Notes: generated by a model from the sequence alone, not told the origin. Counted from the first letter of the stretch, positions 21,178-31,976 are shown. The stretch: 64,000 nucleotides of DNA from Flavobacteriales bacterium (GCA_003331305.1 QOQB01000003.1:1-64000), one strand, 5' to 3'. A program made the numbers and translations.

Positions 21178-22125
21178 ATGGCCACACAAACAGTTTCGTA
21201 TATGACCGCATTGACCGACATCAAAGACCTTGAACTTCAACGTATCCTTAATGCGTTTCTTATCGCAGGAGTTCAAGTATATCAAGAGGTTAAAATGGGC
21301 AACGGCCTAGACCTTACTGCTGCGTCAAATGCATCTGGAGACAGTCAGTTGAATCTGGACATCATCGCCGACACCTATTTTCAAGATGCTATTGCCAGCA
21401 CTACCCAAGTGCGCTATATCATTTCTGAGGAACGCCCCAATTTACAATCCTACGGCAAAGGAGAATACAGCGTTTCTCTCGATCCGTTGGACGGTTCTAA
21501 ATCGGCGGCTGTGGGCATTCCACCGGGTGCTATTTTTGGGGTTTTTAAAGACGCACAGCAGATTTCAGATTTTAACGGGAAGCACATCGTTATGGGTGGT
21601 TTTTTTGTTTTTAGCATAAACCTAGAACTCTATTTTTCGCTGCATGGAACCGCCACAAAAGGCGTTTGGGATGCAGATACCAACCGTTGGAAGTTTAGCG
21701 CTCTGCCCGCCATGCCAACTAAAAAAATGATAGCCATTAATGCATCTAACCGAACAAAATGGGACAATTGGCTGCAAGACTACTTTGATAGGCTTATCAA
21801 TAATGAAGATAAAAACGGCACTTCCTTTAACCTAAGGTGGTATGCCTCTATGGTTTCCGAAGTAAAACGGCTTCTTTTAGAAGGCGGTATTTTTGCCTAC
21901 CCCAACGACAACAGACCAGGCTATGCCCACGGGCATTTACGCCTCGTGTATGAAGCCATTCCCATGGCGTATGTATTGGAAGCGGTAGGCGGAACATCGT
22001 CAAATGGCGATACAGCAATCCTTGACCTTGATGTGACCGAACTCCATCAAAAAACACCTGTGTTTTTGGGTGAGGCTGCCTTAATTGCTGAAATGGGAAA
22101 AGCTAAAAAGGGGGTTGGGGTTTGA
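21178..22125 (+). CDS. fbp: Class 1 fructose-1,6-bisphosphatase
   Basis: SVSLDPLDGSKSAAVGIPPGAIFGVF, YASMVSEVKRLLLEGGIFAYPNDNR..GHLRLVYEA. Confidence 0.95.
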   Translation: MATQTVSYMTALTDIKDLELQRILNAFLIAGVQVYQEVKMGNGLDLTAASNASGDSQLNLDIIADTYFQDAIASTTQVRYIISEERPNLQSYGKGEYSVSLDPLDGSKSAAVGIPPGAIFGVFKDAQQISDFNGKHIVMGGFFVFSINLELYFSLHGTATKGVWDADTNRWKFSALPAMPTKKMIAINASNRTKWDNWLQDYFDRLINNEDKNGTSFNLRWYASMVSEVKRLLLEGGIFAYPNDNRPGYAHGHLRLVYEAIPMAYVLEAVGGTSSNGDTAILDLDVTELHQKTPVFLGEAALIAEMGKAKKGVGV

Positions 22126-22183
22126 TTTAGAGGAGGATAACTGTTTGTGGATTTCAAGCAAGTGAAAACATAAAAGAAATGGA

Positions 22184-24181
22184 TTGTGTGATTTCTTTCA
22201 GTTATTCCCGAAAGCTATACCTTTACCAAAATTATCTAAGGTGCTACACAAGCTACTTTTTTTATGTTTTTCGGTGGGTGTTTTGGCGCAAACCAAAAAG
22301 GCGGTCTTCGATTCTATAGCAGAAAACCTACCTGAGTTGCAAGAGTTCCAACAACCTCAAACAGACCCTACGGCTTCTGAAAATACCACGCCCGAAATAG
22401 CCATTACAGACTACCTGATTGTTTCGCAAGCCCGCGACACCACCCATGTGGATACCACGCTTACCATGGCAAAATACTATAAGATGAATTCCCAACGGCG
22501 AGACAATTTTGCGTGGGTATCGCTAAACAATTCGGGGCAGGCGCTTAATCCGCTTTCGTTGGAAGCCTGGCGTAAGAACACTGCTGCCGTTGCTGGTTTT
22601 CGCGCCAAAGAAAGTCAGCGTTTTTTACCGCATCAGCTCGCGTACTACCACGTACCTACACCACTTTCAGAAGTGTTTTATAAAAGCACACAGTCGCAAG
22701 GGCAGTCTTCCGATGCATTGATTACCGCCAACATCCACCCACGGTTAAACTATGCCATTGGCTATCGCGGACACCGTTCATTGGGGAAGTATCAATATCA
22801 AATTTCAGGGCGTAGCCAACTGCGTTTTACTACCCGTTACGAAAACCCAAACGGGCGTTATCGCTTGCGCTTACAAGTTGCCAATCAGAAAATAGAACAA
22901 CAAGAAAATGGCGGTTTAGACGTTGCGTCTATTGAAGATTTTAAATCGGGTGATGATGAATTTTTCGACCGAGATGTGCTAAGTGTCCGATATGAAAATG
23001 CGAATAACAATTTCACCGGCAAATTTTACCTGTTGGAACAAGATTATTTGGTGTTGCGTTCCAAAGATACGCTGCAAACGCCACGATTGCGCGTAGGGTA
23101 TAGGGCGCAAAGTAACATTCACGACAATCGGTTTAGTCAAACCACTGCTTACGAAGGCTACGGCAGCTTGGCAGAAGGCATTTCCAAACCCTACGACAAA
23201 ACACATTACAGCTTACGTCAGTTTGATGTATATACGATACTTACGAATCCTTCCTTGGGGTGGTTTTCGGGCTATGCACGCCACCACAAATACAGCTTTA
23301 CAGAAAAGCATATTGAGGGTAGTGCTGCGCTATCGGAAAATGCCTATTCGGTAGGAGGCGAGTGGCGTAAAAAATTTGGTGCATTGCGCCTTCGTGCTGA
23401 GGCGGAATTTGCCCTTAGCGGTTCGCGCACAGGAGATTTTATACACGGTGAAATAGCATTGCCTTGGTTTAAAACAGGAAGCATCACGGCGGGAATCCGC
23501 ATACAACAACAACATCCGGGGTTTGTCTTTGAACGATTTACCAGTAGCTACGCCGATTACCGATGGAATACATCGCCCAAAATGGAGCAGCGAACGGCCA
23601 TTTACGGAGCCTTACATCATCCGCGTTTTGGAACACTTTCGCTAACGGCAACGAACATCAACAACCACGCCTATTTTTTACAAGCCGATGCCGATGCGCT
23701 AACGGTAACGCCCACACAAACAGAAGAGGCAATAAACCTATTGCAACTCGATTGGGAAGGCGGACTAAAATTTGGTGTGTTTCGTTTCGATGCCAAAGTA
23801 CGTGCCCAGCAACTTAGCGGCGCTACAGACGCCATGCCATTACCCGATCTTATTGGTCGGACGGCCTTGTATTACGAAGATCACTGGTTTGAAAAAGCCA
23901 TGTTTTTACACCTTGGCGTAAGTGCGCATTATTTTTCTGCTTTTAAGATGCGCGCTTATCATCCGCTATTGTCGGATTTTGTGGTGCAAGAGCACGAAGA
24001 ATTGGGCGGTTACCCTGTGGTAAATGCCTTTTTTAATGCCAAAATCAGACAAACACGGTTGTTTTTGGTGGTAGAACACGCCAATGCCAACCGCAAAGCA
24101 CCCGACTATTTTGCTGCTCCTGGTTATCCCTATCGCGATTTATTGATTCGTTTTGGAATTGTGTGGAATTTCTTTCAGTAG
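22184..24181 (+). CDS. Putative porin / outer-membrane beta-barrel protein
   Basis: Signal peptide, alternating barrel-like strands, terminal LLIRFGIVWNFFQ; resembles Bacteroidota 'putative porin' proteins. Confidence 0.7.
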   Translation: MCDFFQLFPKAIPLPKLSKVLHKLLFLCFSVGVLAQTKKAVFDSIAENLPELQEFQQPQTDPTASENTTPEIAITDYLIVSQARDTTHVDTTLTMAKYYKMNSQRRDNFAWVSLNNSGQALNPLSLEAWRKNTAAVAGFRAKESQRFLPHQLAYYHVPTPLSEVFYKSTQSQGQSSDALITANIHPRLNYAIGYRGHRSLGKYQYQISGRSQLRFTTRYENPNGRYRLRLQVANQKIEQQENGGLDVASIEDFKSGDDEFFDRDVLSVRYENANNNFTGKFYLLEQDYLVLRSKDTLQTPRLRVGYRAQSNIHDNRFSQTTAYEGYGSLAEGISKPYDKTHYSLRQFDVYTILTNPSLGWFSGYARHHKYSFTEKHIEGSAALSENAYSVGGEWRKKFGALRLRAEAEFALSGSRTGDFIHGEIALPWFKTGSITAGIRIQQQHPGFVFERFTSSYADYRWNTSPKMEQRTAIYGALHHPRFGTLSLTATNINNHAYFLQADADALTVTPTQTEEAINLLQLDWEGGLKFGVFRFDAKVRAQQLSGATDAMPLPDLIGRTALYYEDHWFEKAMFLHLGVSAHYFSAFKMRAYHPLLSDFVVQEHEELGGYPVVNAFFNAKIRQTRLFLVVEHANANRKAPDYFAAPGYPYRDLLIRFGIVWNFFQ

Positions 24182-24240
24182 ATTCGTTTGTGCGTAAATG
24201 AAATACGCTGTCGCATATTAAATTCTAAATATTTGTAACG

Positions 24241-24266
24241 TTCATTTTGTCTTGAAACAAAACGAA
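24241..24266 (-). terminator. Possible terminator hairpin between gltD and the porin gene
   Basis: TTCATTTTGT-CTTGAA-ACAAAACGAA; pairs fully (one G-U) in the gltD (minus) orientation; weak U-tract. Confidence 0.35.
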
Positions 24267-24306
24267 TCAAAAATTTAGCTTACAAAAAAAGCGAAATAAA
24301 ACGAGC

Positions 24307-25770
24307 TTAGTTTAAAGGTAAATCGCCACCTTCCTTGATAGGAAGTTTAGACGATCCCATCAAAAACGCATCTACGTGGTGTGCCGCTTCACGACCTTCC
24401 GAAATGGCCCAAACAATCAACGATTGCCCACGACGCATATCACCAGCAGTGAATACATGTGGTACATTGGTTTGGTACTTTTCGTTTCCTTTTACGTTAG
24501 AACGATCGTCTTGATCCAAGCCTAATCGCTCGGCTAGTGTTGGCTCAGGACCTGTAAATCCAAGGGCTAACAATGCCAATTCGCATGGCCATTCTTTTTC
24601 AGAATTGGGTTCTTCTACCAAGGTAGGTCTACCGCCTTCTTCGTTCTTTTCCCAGCGCACGTTTACTGTTGTTAAACCTTTTAGCTTACCGTCATTGTCA
24701 GCAACAAATTTTTTGGTCATGATGCTCCACTCACGGTGAATTCCCTCCTCATGCGACGAAGTCGTTTTGAGCTTGAAGGGCCAAAACGGCCATGGGTGAT
24801 CTTCGGTGCGTGTTTCCGAAGGCTTTGGCATAATCTCAAAGTTGGTAACACTAGTTGCCCCTTGACGGTTTGATGTTCCAATACAGTCAGAACCCGTATC
24901 ACCACCACCAATTACCACCACATTTTTGTTGGCAGCGTGGAGTGAATTGTCTATTTCTGTAAGCCCATCTACCCAACGGTTGCTCTTAGGTAAGAAGTCC
25001 ATCGCTTGTACTACGCCTGGCAAGTCTGACCCCGGAATAGGAAGTCTTCTGCGAATGGTTGCGCCGCCACAAAGTACGACAGCATCAAATGCGTTTAGCT
25101 CCTCAACCGGCATATTTTTTCCTACTTCAACACCCATTTTAAACTGGATGCCTTCTTCTTCCAAAATAGTTAAACGGCGATCGATAACGTTTTTTTCCAT
25201 CTTAAAATCTGGAATACCATAACGCAATAATCCACCTACTTTTTCGTCGCGTTCAAAAACTGTCACGGTGTGTCCGGCACGATTTAATTGTTGTGCAGCA
25301 GCAAGTCCAGCAGGTCCAGAACCTATAACGGCAACGGTTTTTCCAGTGCGCTGTGCAGGTGGGTCAGCTTTAATCCAACCTTCTTTAAATCCACGCTCTA
25401 CAATGTATTTTTCAATCATTTCGATAGATACCGGTGGATTGACAATACCTAAAACACAAGCCGCTTCGCAAGGAGCAGGACATAACCGCCCTGTAAACTC
25501 TGGGAAGTTGTTTGTCGAATGTAAAATGCGTAATGCCTTTTGCCACTCATTGCGGTAAACCGCATCGTTAAAATCAGGAATCATATTTCCTAATGGGCAA
25601 CCGCTATGACAAAACGGAACACCGCAGTCCATGCAGCGTGCGCCCTGATCTTGTAGCGTTTCTTCGCTTGGCGTTACTGTAAATTCTTTGTAATTCTTCA
25701 CACGGTCTTCAACAGCAATATTCTGTTCGTTCACGCGCTCATACTCCATAAATCCTCTTAACTTTCCCAT
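24307..25770 (-). CDS. gltD: Glutamate synthase small subunit
   Basis: MDCGVPFCHSGCPLGN, GSGPAGLAAAQQLNRAGHTVTVFE, GGGDTGSDCIGTSNRQGA. Confidence 0.96.
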   Translation of the reverse strand: MGKLRGFMEYERVNEQNIAVEDRVKNYKEFTVTPSEETLQDQGARCMDCGVPFCHSGCPLGNMIPDFNDAVYRNEWQKALRILHSTNNFPEFTGRLCPAPCEAACVLGIVNPPVSIEMIEKYIVERGFKEGWIKADPPAQRTGKTVAVIGSGPAGLAAAQQLNRAGHTVTVFERDEKVGGLLRYGIPDFKMEKNVIDRRLTILEEEGIQFKMGVEVGKNMPVEELNAFDAVVLCGGATIRRRLPIPGSDLPGVVQAMDFLPKSNRWVDGLTEIDNSLHAANKNVVVIGGGDTGSDCIGTSNRQGATSVTNFEIMPKPSETRTEDHPWPFWPFKLKTTSSHEEGIHREWSIMTKKFVADNDGKLKGLTTVNVRWEKNEEGGRPTLVEEPNSEKEWPCELALLALGFTGPEPTLAERLGLDQDDRSNVKGNEKYQTNVPHVFTAGDMRRGQSLIVWAISEGREAAHHVDAFLMGSSKLPIKEGGDLPLN

Positions 25771-25772
25771 GC

Positions 25773-28700
25773 TTATGCGTTTTGTTTTTCGTTTGCCATG
25801 CGCTCAAGTGCTGCCTTGTAATCTGTTGGCATGACTTTGATAAAATGTTTTTGAGTTGTTTTCCAGTCATCTAAAATTTGTTTTGCTAACGGGCTACCCG
25901 TATAGTCGATGTGGTTTTGAATAAACTCCCCAACATGCGTAATGTCTGCATCGCTAAGGTCTTCCAATCCAATCATTTCCATATTGAAATTACGATCGTC
26001 AAACACCCCATTTTCAGCATAAATATACGCAATTCCACCGCTCATTCCCGCTGCAAAATTTCGTCCAATTTGACCTAAAATGATGGCTTCACCACCTGTC
26101 ATGTATTCACAACCGTGGTCACCAACACCCTCAACTACGGCAATGGCTCCTGAGTTACGAACACAGAAACGCTCCCCTGCAATTCCATTGATGTAGGCCT
26201 CACCGCCTGTTGCACCATAGAATGCAACATTTCCAATAATGACGTTTTCTTCTGGTTTAAAGGTTGCTTCTTCTGGAACTTTAGCAACTAAGCGTGCACC
26301 TGAAAGTCCTTTTCCGAAGTAGTCGTTGGCGTTCCCCGTAACTTCCATATGAAGTCCTTTGGTGGCAAAACAGCCAAAGCTTTGACCTGCAGCCCCTCTA
26401 AATAACAGTTTTAGGGTATCGGCTGGTAGTCCATCACGTCCGTGAGCTTTGGAAATTTCGTTACTCAATAATGCACCAACACTTCTGTCGGTATTTTTGA
26501 TATCAAAATGCAGTGTTTGCGGTTCTTTCGAAATAATCGCTTTTTGCGCTTTTGACACAATATCCACGTCAAGTACGTTGTCAAGACCGTGGTCTTGCTT
26601 AGACATATTTCGAACAGGAACATTTTCAGCAACATCAGGCTTGTATAAAATCGCTGATAAATCAATGCCCTGCGCTTTGTAGTGCTCAATGGCAGAGTTC
26701 ATGTTTATCTTTTGGCTTTGTCCCACCATTTCGTCAACACTTCTAAAGCCAAGTTGTGCCATAATAGCGCGCATTTCTTCTGACACAAAGTGCATAAAGT
26801 TAATGACGTGCTCAGGCTTCCCTTTAAAGTTTTTACGTAGTTCTGGGTCTTGCGTTGCAATTCCAACAGGACATGTATTTAGATGACATGCACGCATCAT
26901 GATACAACCAGAAGCAACAAGCGGTGCTGTAGAGAAACCAAATTCCTCAGCCCCTAAAAGACATGCAATAGCAACATCACGTCCCGTTTTCATTTGCCCA
27001 TCACACTCCATAACGATACGTCCGCGGAGGTCGTTCATGACAAGTGTCTGTTGTGCTTCGGCAATACCAAGTTCCCAAGGCAATCCTGCGTGTTTTAATG
27101 AGGTTAGGGGAGATGCGCCTGTACCACCGTCATAACCCGAAATTAAAATTACATCTGCTTTTGCTTTAGCAACACCAGCAGCAATGGTTCCAACGCCTAC
27201 TTCAGAAACGAGCTTTACATTAATTCGCGCTTCACGGTTGGCATTTTTCAGGTCATAAATAAGCTGTGCCAAATCCTCAATTGAATAAATATCGTGGTGA
27301 GGCGGTGGTGAAATGAGCCCAACATAAGGCGTAGAGTTTCGCACCGAGGCGATATATGGATTTACTTTTGCACCAGGTAGCTGACCACCTTCTCCAGGCT
27401 TTGCTCCTTGTGCCATTTTAATTTGAATCTCGCGCGCATTTGTAAGGTAATGTGACGATACGCCAAACCTTCCCGATGCAACTTGCTTAATAGCAGAATT
27501 ACGCCATTCGCCATCTTCGTCGCGAGTAAAGCGTCGTGGGTCTTCACCCCCTTCACCCGAATTACTTTTACCACCAATTCGATTCATGGCTTTGGCTAAG
27601 TTTTCATGCGCTTCCTCGCTGATAGAACCCAAAGACATCGCTCCTGTTTTAAAGCGCTTTACAATAGCCGTCCACGGCTCAACTTCCTCAATTGGAATGG
27701 GGTCTAAGTCAGTGAACTCAAACATACCACGAAGAGTCATCAATTGTTTGGATTGATCGTTTACGAGCGCTGAGTATTCTTCAAAAGTATCGTAATTCCC
27801 TTTGTTTGTGGCGAGTTGTAACTTGGCAATACTAGCGGGATTCAGCATATGCGCTTCCCCGTTTCTACGCCAGCGATAACTACCGCCGATTTCTAAGTCT
27901 AAGTTCTCTCCAGCGGCTTTTTCACCAAAAGCAAAATCATGACGTTTGGCAATTTCTTGCTCTATTTCCTTGAGTCCAATACCCTCAATTCGCGTGGCGG
28001 TTTTGCAGAAGTAGGTATCAATAAATTTTTTGCTTAGGCCAAGTGCTTCAAAAATTTGTGCTCCACGATATGAATGTAGTGTGGAGATACCAATCTTATT
28101 CATGATTTTAACCAATCCTTTGGCAATGGCTTTGTTGAAATTCGCAATGGCATTTTCAGCAGAAAGCCCTTTGATTGCGCCGGTTTCAATTTGCTGCTCA
28201 ATGACTTCATTTACCATATACGGATTGATGGCACTTGCGCCATACCCAAATAGGAGTGCAAAGTGATGCGGTTCGCGAGGCTCAGCAGATTCAACAATGA
28301 TTCCGAATTTGGAACGCAAGCGATGCTTCATCATGCCATGATGTACGTGTGCACATGCTAATAGCATAGGTATTGGAGCTTTTTCGTTGCTTACTCCTCT
28401 GTCTGAAAGGATGATGATGTTTGCACCAGCTTCCACTTGGCTTTTAACTTCCAAAAGCAAAGCATCTAGAGCACGCTCTAGTCCGTTATTTCCCGATTGT
28501 ATGTCATATAACGCGGTGACAGAGCTTGTGCTGAAATTTTCGTGTTCAATGAACTTAATCTTGTCCAAATCTTCATTGGAAATAATAGGATTTTGAATAC
28601 GAAGTTTTTTCGCATGATCGGCGGTAACATCAAATATATTTACGTCACTGCCAACACCCATCGAAGTGTCCGTTACGATTTCCTCGCGAATACCATCTAG

Positions 28701-30275
28701 TGGTGGATTGGTTACCTGCGCAAATAATTGCTTGAAGTAGTTGTAGAGCAACTGTGGCTTGTTGGAAAGCACCGCTAGAGGCGTATCCGTTCCCATCGAG
28801 CCTATCGCTTCTTTACCCTGTGTGCTCATGGGAGTGATCAGTGTTTTGATGTCTTCTTCGGTATATCCAAAGGTTTGTAGACGCTTCATAAAAGGCTCTG
28901 CCTCGACCGGAGTTTTGTTTCCTGTGTACGGTACTTCTTTTAGGGGTAATAAATTTTCTTTGAGCCAATCGCCATATGGGTGTTTGGCAGAAATTTTTTC
29001 TTTTACTTCACGGTCTTCAATAATACGCCCTTCTTCCATATCGACCAAGAACATACGTCCCGGCTCTAAACGTCCGTGCAAAGATACATTGGCAGGGTCG
29101 ATATCAATAACCCCAGTTTCAGACGACATGACAACATAGCCGTCTTTGGTTACCGTGTAACGAGATGGTCTAAGGCCGTTTCGGTCAAGTAATGCACCGA
29201 TGTATTTTCCATCCGTAAAAGGTACTGATGCTGGGCCATCCCAAGGCTCCATAATACAGGCATTGTAAGCATAAAAATCCTTTTTGATTGGCTCCATAGA
29301 TTGATGCTTTTCCCAAGCCTCAGGAACTAGCATCATCATAACCTCAGGAAGCGAACGACCCGTGTGTAAGAGGAGTTCGACTACCATATCCATTGATGAT
29401 GAATCTGATTTTCCTGGCAATACAATTGGAGTAATATGCTTCATTTCCTCTCCAAAAAATTCGTTTGCAAAAAGCTCCTCACGTGCTTTCATCCGGATCA
29501 CATTTCCTCTATAGGTGTTGATTTCACCGTTGTGACACATATAGCGAAAGGGTTGCGCCAAATCCCAAGTGGGGAAGGTGTTGGTGGAAAATCGTTGATG
29601 CACCAACGCTAGACGTGTAACTACTCGTGGATCTTTGAGATCCATGTAGAAGCCTTCAATGTCCTCTGGCATTAAGAGTCCTTTGTAGATTACGGTGCGT
29701 GTAGAAAAACTCGGTAAATAGAAATATTGATTTTGTGACATTTTACTACTAAACACACGGTGTTCTGCACGTTTACGCGCAATAAAGGATTTTGTGTTAA
29801 GTTGGTCCTCTGTGAGGGTTCCCGTGGCATCTTCTACAAAAACCTGCTTTATGTTTGGAAGGGTTTGATTTGCAATTTTTCCAACCACGTCTACATTCGT
29901 GGGTACATCACGCCACCCAATAATACTCAGGTTTTGTCTGCTCAGTTCTTCCTCGAAAATCGCTACGCAGCGCGTACGTTGATTTAATTTTTGTGGTAAA
30001 AATACCATGCCTAGCGCATAGGTTTTTGGTGCAGGGAGTGTAAAAGAGCAAACTTCTTTTAGAAAATCATGTGGGATATCGATAAGAATTCCAGCGCCAT
30101 CTCCTGTTTTACCGTCAGCACTGACCGCACCACGATGTTCCAGTTTCACGAGGATATCCAATGCCTTGTGTATAATATCGTTGGTACGTTTGCCTTCTAG
30201 GCTGCAAATAAAGCCAGCACCACAATTGTCGTGCTCGTTTTCTGGGTGGTATAAACCTTGAGGATTAGGTAGCAT
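25773..30275 (-). CDS. gltB: Glutamate synthase large subunit
   Basis: 1500 aa; GATase class-II N-terminus (NCGAGFICSLEG), FMN/Fe-S region CHLNTCPVGIATQDPELR, GXGXG C-terminal domain. Confidence 0.97.
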   Translation of the reverse strand: MLPNPQGLYHPENEHDNCGAGFICSLEGKRTNDIIHKALDILVKLEHRGAVSADGKTGDGAGILIDIPHDFLKEVCSFTLPAPKTYALGMVFLPQKLNQRTRCVAIFEEELSRQNLSIIGWRDVPTNVDVVGKIANQTLPNIKQVFVEDATGTLTEDQLNTKSFIARKRAEHRVFSSKMSQNQYFYLPSFSTRTVIYKGLLMPEDIEGFYMDLKDPRVVTRLALVHQRFSTNTFPTWDLAQPFRYMCHNGEINTYRGNVIRMKAREELFANEFFGEEMKHITPIVLPGKSDSSSMDMVVELLLHTGRSLPEVMMMLVPEAWEKHQSMEPIKKDFYAYNACIMEPWDGPASVPFTDGKYIGALLDRNGLRPSRYTVTKDGYVVMSSETGVIDIDPANVSLHGRLEPGRMFLVDMEEGRIIEDREVKEKISAKHPYGDWLKENLLPLKEVPYTGNKTPVEAEPFMKRLQTFGYTEEDIKTLITPMSTQGKEAIGSMGTDTPLAVLSNKPQLLYNYFKQLFAQVTNPPLDGIREEIVTDTSMGVGSDVNIFDVTADHAKKLRIQNPIISNEDLDKIKFIEHENFSTSSVTALYDIQSGNNGLERALDALLLEVKSQVEAGANIIILSDRGVSNEKAPIPMLLACAHVHHGMMKHRLRSKFGIIVESAEPREPHHFALLFGYGASAINPYMVNEVIEQQIETGAIKGLSAENAIANFNKAIAKGLVKIMNKIGISTLHSYRGAQIFEALGLSKKFIDTYFCKTATRIEGIGLKEIEQEIAKRHDFAFGEKAAGENLDLEIGGSYRWRRNGEAHMLNPASIAKLQLATNKGNYDTFEEYSALVNDQSKQLMTLRGMFEFTDLDPIPIEEVEPWTAIVKRFKTGAMSLGSISEEAHENLAKAMNRIGGKSNSGEGGEDPRRFTRDEDGEWRNSAIKQVASGRFGVSSHYLTNAREIQIKMAQGAKPGEGGQLPGAKVNPYIASVRNSTPYVGLISPPPHHDIYSIEDLAQLIYDLKNANREARINVKLVSEVGVGTIAAGVAKAKADVILISGYDGGTGASPLTSLKHAGLPWELGIAEAQQTLVMNDLRGRIVMECDGQMKTGRDVAIACLLGAEEFGFSTAPLVASGCIMMRACHLNTCPVGIATQDPELRKNFKGKPEHVINFMHFVSEEMRAIMAQLGFRSVDEMVGQSQKINMNSAIEHYKAQGIDLSAILYKPDVAENVPVRNMSKQDHGLDNVLDVDIVSKAQKAIISKEPQTLHFDIKNTDRSVGALLSNEISKAHGRDGLPADTLKLLFRGAAGQSFGCFATKGLHMEVTGNANDYFGKGLSGARLVAKVPEEATFKPEENVIIGNVAFYGATGGEAYINGIAGERFCVRNSGAIAVVEGVGDHGCEYMTGGEAIILGQIGRNFAAGMSGGIAYIYAENGVFDDRNFNMEMIGLEDLSDADITHVGEFIQNHIDYTGSPLAKQILDDWKTTQKHFIKVMPTDYKAALERMANEKQNA

Positions 30276-30351
30276 ATTGAATTTTTATCAAATATAATTT
30301 TTGACTTTAAATTATTTAAATAAGTGAGAGCTATAACGTTATTCGACTACT

Positions 30352-30386
30352 GTATTGCCAAAATGCACAAGCAGTATTGCCGAAAA
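30352..30386. repeat. Direct repeat GTATTGCC(A/G)AAAA, two copies at 22-bp period
   Basis: GTATTGCCAAAA at 30352 and GTATTGCCGAAAA at 30374 in the gltB-nhaD intergenic region. Confidence 0.6.
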
Positions 30387-30447
30387 AGTAAATTCACCAC
30401 TATATAATTAACAAATTATAAATTTATAAGGGATTAGTGTTACATCT

Positions 30448-30519
30448 CCCCTGTAATTTCAGGGGTCAATTATTTTATTAATGCAAATCTAATACTTTGT
30501 ACCCACAATTTAATGGGGT
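30448..30519. promoter_or_regulatory. Hairpin/alternative-pairing region between gltB and nhaD
   Basis: CCCCTG-TAATTT-CAGGGG (30448..30465) followed by ACCCA..TGGGGT (30501..30519); the C-rich and G-rich arms could pair alternatively. Confidence 0.4.
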
Positions 30520-30613
30520 TTATTGATAAAATATATTAATTTATAACTATTGATGTGGTAGTATTTAAGTGTTGTCACATAAAATTTTTATTTTCCAAAC
30601 CCTATTGCATTAC

Positions 30614-30621
30614 TATATTTG
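30614..30621 (+). promoter_or_regulatory. -7 promoter element for nhaD
   Basis: TATATTTG (TAnnTTTG) 26 nt upstream of nhaD ATG at 30648. Confidence 0.5.
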
Positions 30622-30647
30622 TGCTATATAACGACATACCAAAATTT

Positions 30648-31976
30648 ATGGAAACCATCATATTAGTAGTATTCTTTTTAGGATACCTGTCCATCACCCT
30701 TGAACATAACCTTAAAATAGACAAACTTATTCCTGCGCTTGCCATGATGGCTATTTTGTGGGCGCTTATTGCGTTAGGGCACCTTCCGGTTTTTGATGTT
30801 GATACCGTTTCTAAAAGCTTACACGAAACACATATAGATGAAATTTTGCTGCACCACCTTGGGAAAACTGCTGAAATTTTGGTTTTCCTACTGGGCGCTA
30901 TGACCATTGTTGAAATCATTGATTACTTTGATGGATTTGCAACCATCAAAGGATTTATTCAAACGCGTAGTAAAGTCAAGCTTTTATGGATATTTTCCAT
31001 TTTGGCATTCATCTTATCAGCTATTATTGACAACCTTACCGCCACAATCGTACTCATTACTATTTTACAAAAAGTTGTTAAAGAGCGCGATACCAGGCTT
31101 TGGTTTGCAGGGCTCATTATTGTGGCTGCTAATGCTGGCGGGGCGTGGTCGCCCATTGGAGATGTTACGACAACCATGTTGTGGATTGGCAAAAAAGTGA
31201 CCACACCAGAACTAATTAAATATTTACTCATTCCATCTTTAGTATGTATGGTTATTCCAACGCTGATTGCTAGTAGATACAAAGCCTTTAAAGGAAAAAT
31301 AGATGCTATTGAAGTCAATGAGAATTCCAAAACTCCTTTTGGCGCAACGATGCTTTATTTGGGACTTGGTTCTATTTTATTTGTGCCCGTTTTTAAAACA
31401 GTCACGCACTTACCTCCCTACGTGGGCATGATGCTATCGTTGGCAGTTGTAGCAACGTTTGCAGAGATATACAGCAATTCAAAATTTTCAATGTCATCCA
31501 TAGATGCTGATTCTGACGTGCATGGCTCACACAGTCCTGTTCATAGCGCACTGACCAAAATTGAGTTGCCTAGCATCCTGTTTTTTTTAGGGATTTTAAT
31601 GGCTGTTGCTGCATTAGAATCGTTGGGCTTGTTGTTTAATTTCGCACAAGATTTAACCACTACATTCCCTAATATGGATGTGGTAGTAGCATTGCTTGGC
31701 TCAGGTTCAGCGGTGATTGATAACGTTCCGCTTGTTGCTGCAAGTATGGGCATGTTTTCACAAGGAGTTGACGATCCGCTTTGGCATGCCATTGCCTTTG
31801 CAGCTGGAACAGGTGGAAGTATGTTGGTTTTTGGATCTGCCGCCGGGGTGGTTGCCATGGGAATGGAAAAAATTAACTTTTTCTGGTACCTCAAAAAGAT
31901 TTCACTTTTGGCATTTGTTGGCTTTGTGACAGGGTACATCACCTTTATGCTGATGCGTGATTACTTGTTTGTGTAA
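30648..31976 (+). CDS. nhaD: Na+/H+ antiporter NhaD
   Basis: NhaD/ArsB-type transporter: IIDNLTATIVLITIL, ANAGGAWSPIGDVTTTMLW, GSGSAVIDNVPLVAASMGM; ATG 30648 preferred. Confidence 0.92.
   Translation: METIILVVFFLGYLSITLEHNLKIDKLIPALAMMAILWALIALGHLPVFDVDTVSKSLHETHIDEILLHHLGKTAEILVFLLGAMTIVEIIDYFDGFATIKGFIQTRSKVKLLWIFSILAFILSAIIDNLTATIVLITILQKVVKERDTRLWFAGLIIVAANAGGAWSPIGDVTTTMLWIGKKVTTPELIKYLLIPSLVCMVIPTLIASRYKAFKGKIDAIEVNENSKTPFGATMLYLGLGSILFVPVFKTVTHLPPYVGMMLSLAVVATFAEIYSNSKFSMSSIDADSDVHGSHSPVHSALTKIELPSILFFLGILMAVAALESLGLLFNFAQDLTTTFPNMDVVVALLGSGSAVIDNVPLVAASMGMFSQGVDDPLWHAIAFAAGTGGSMLVFGSAAGVVAMGMEKINFFWYLKKISLLAFVGFVTGYITFMLMRDYLFV

Noticed and set aside
28759-29139. 126-aa plus-strand ORF
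   Set aside because: Antisense shadow ORF inside gltB.
31541-31942. 133-aa minus-strand ORF
   Set aside because: Antisense shadow ORF inside nhaD.
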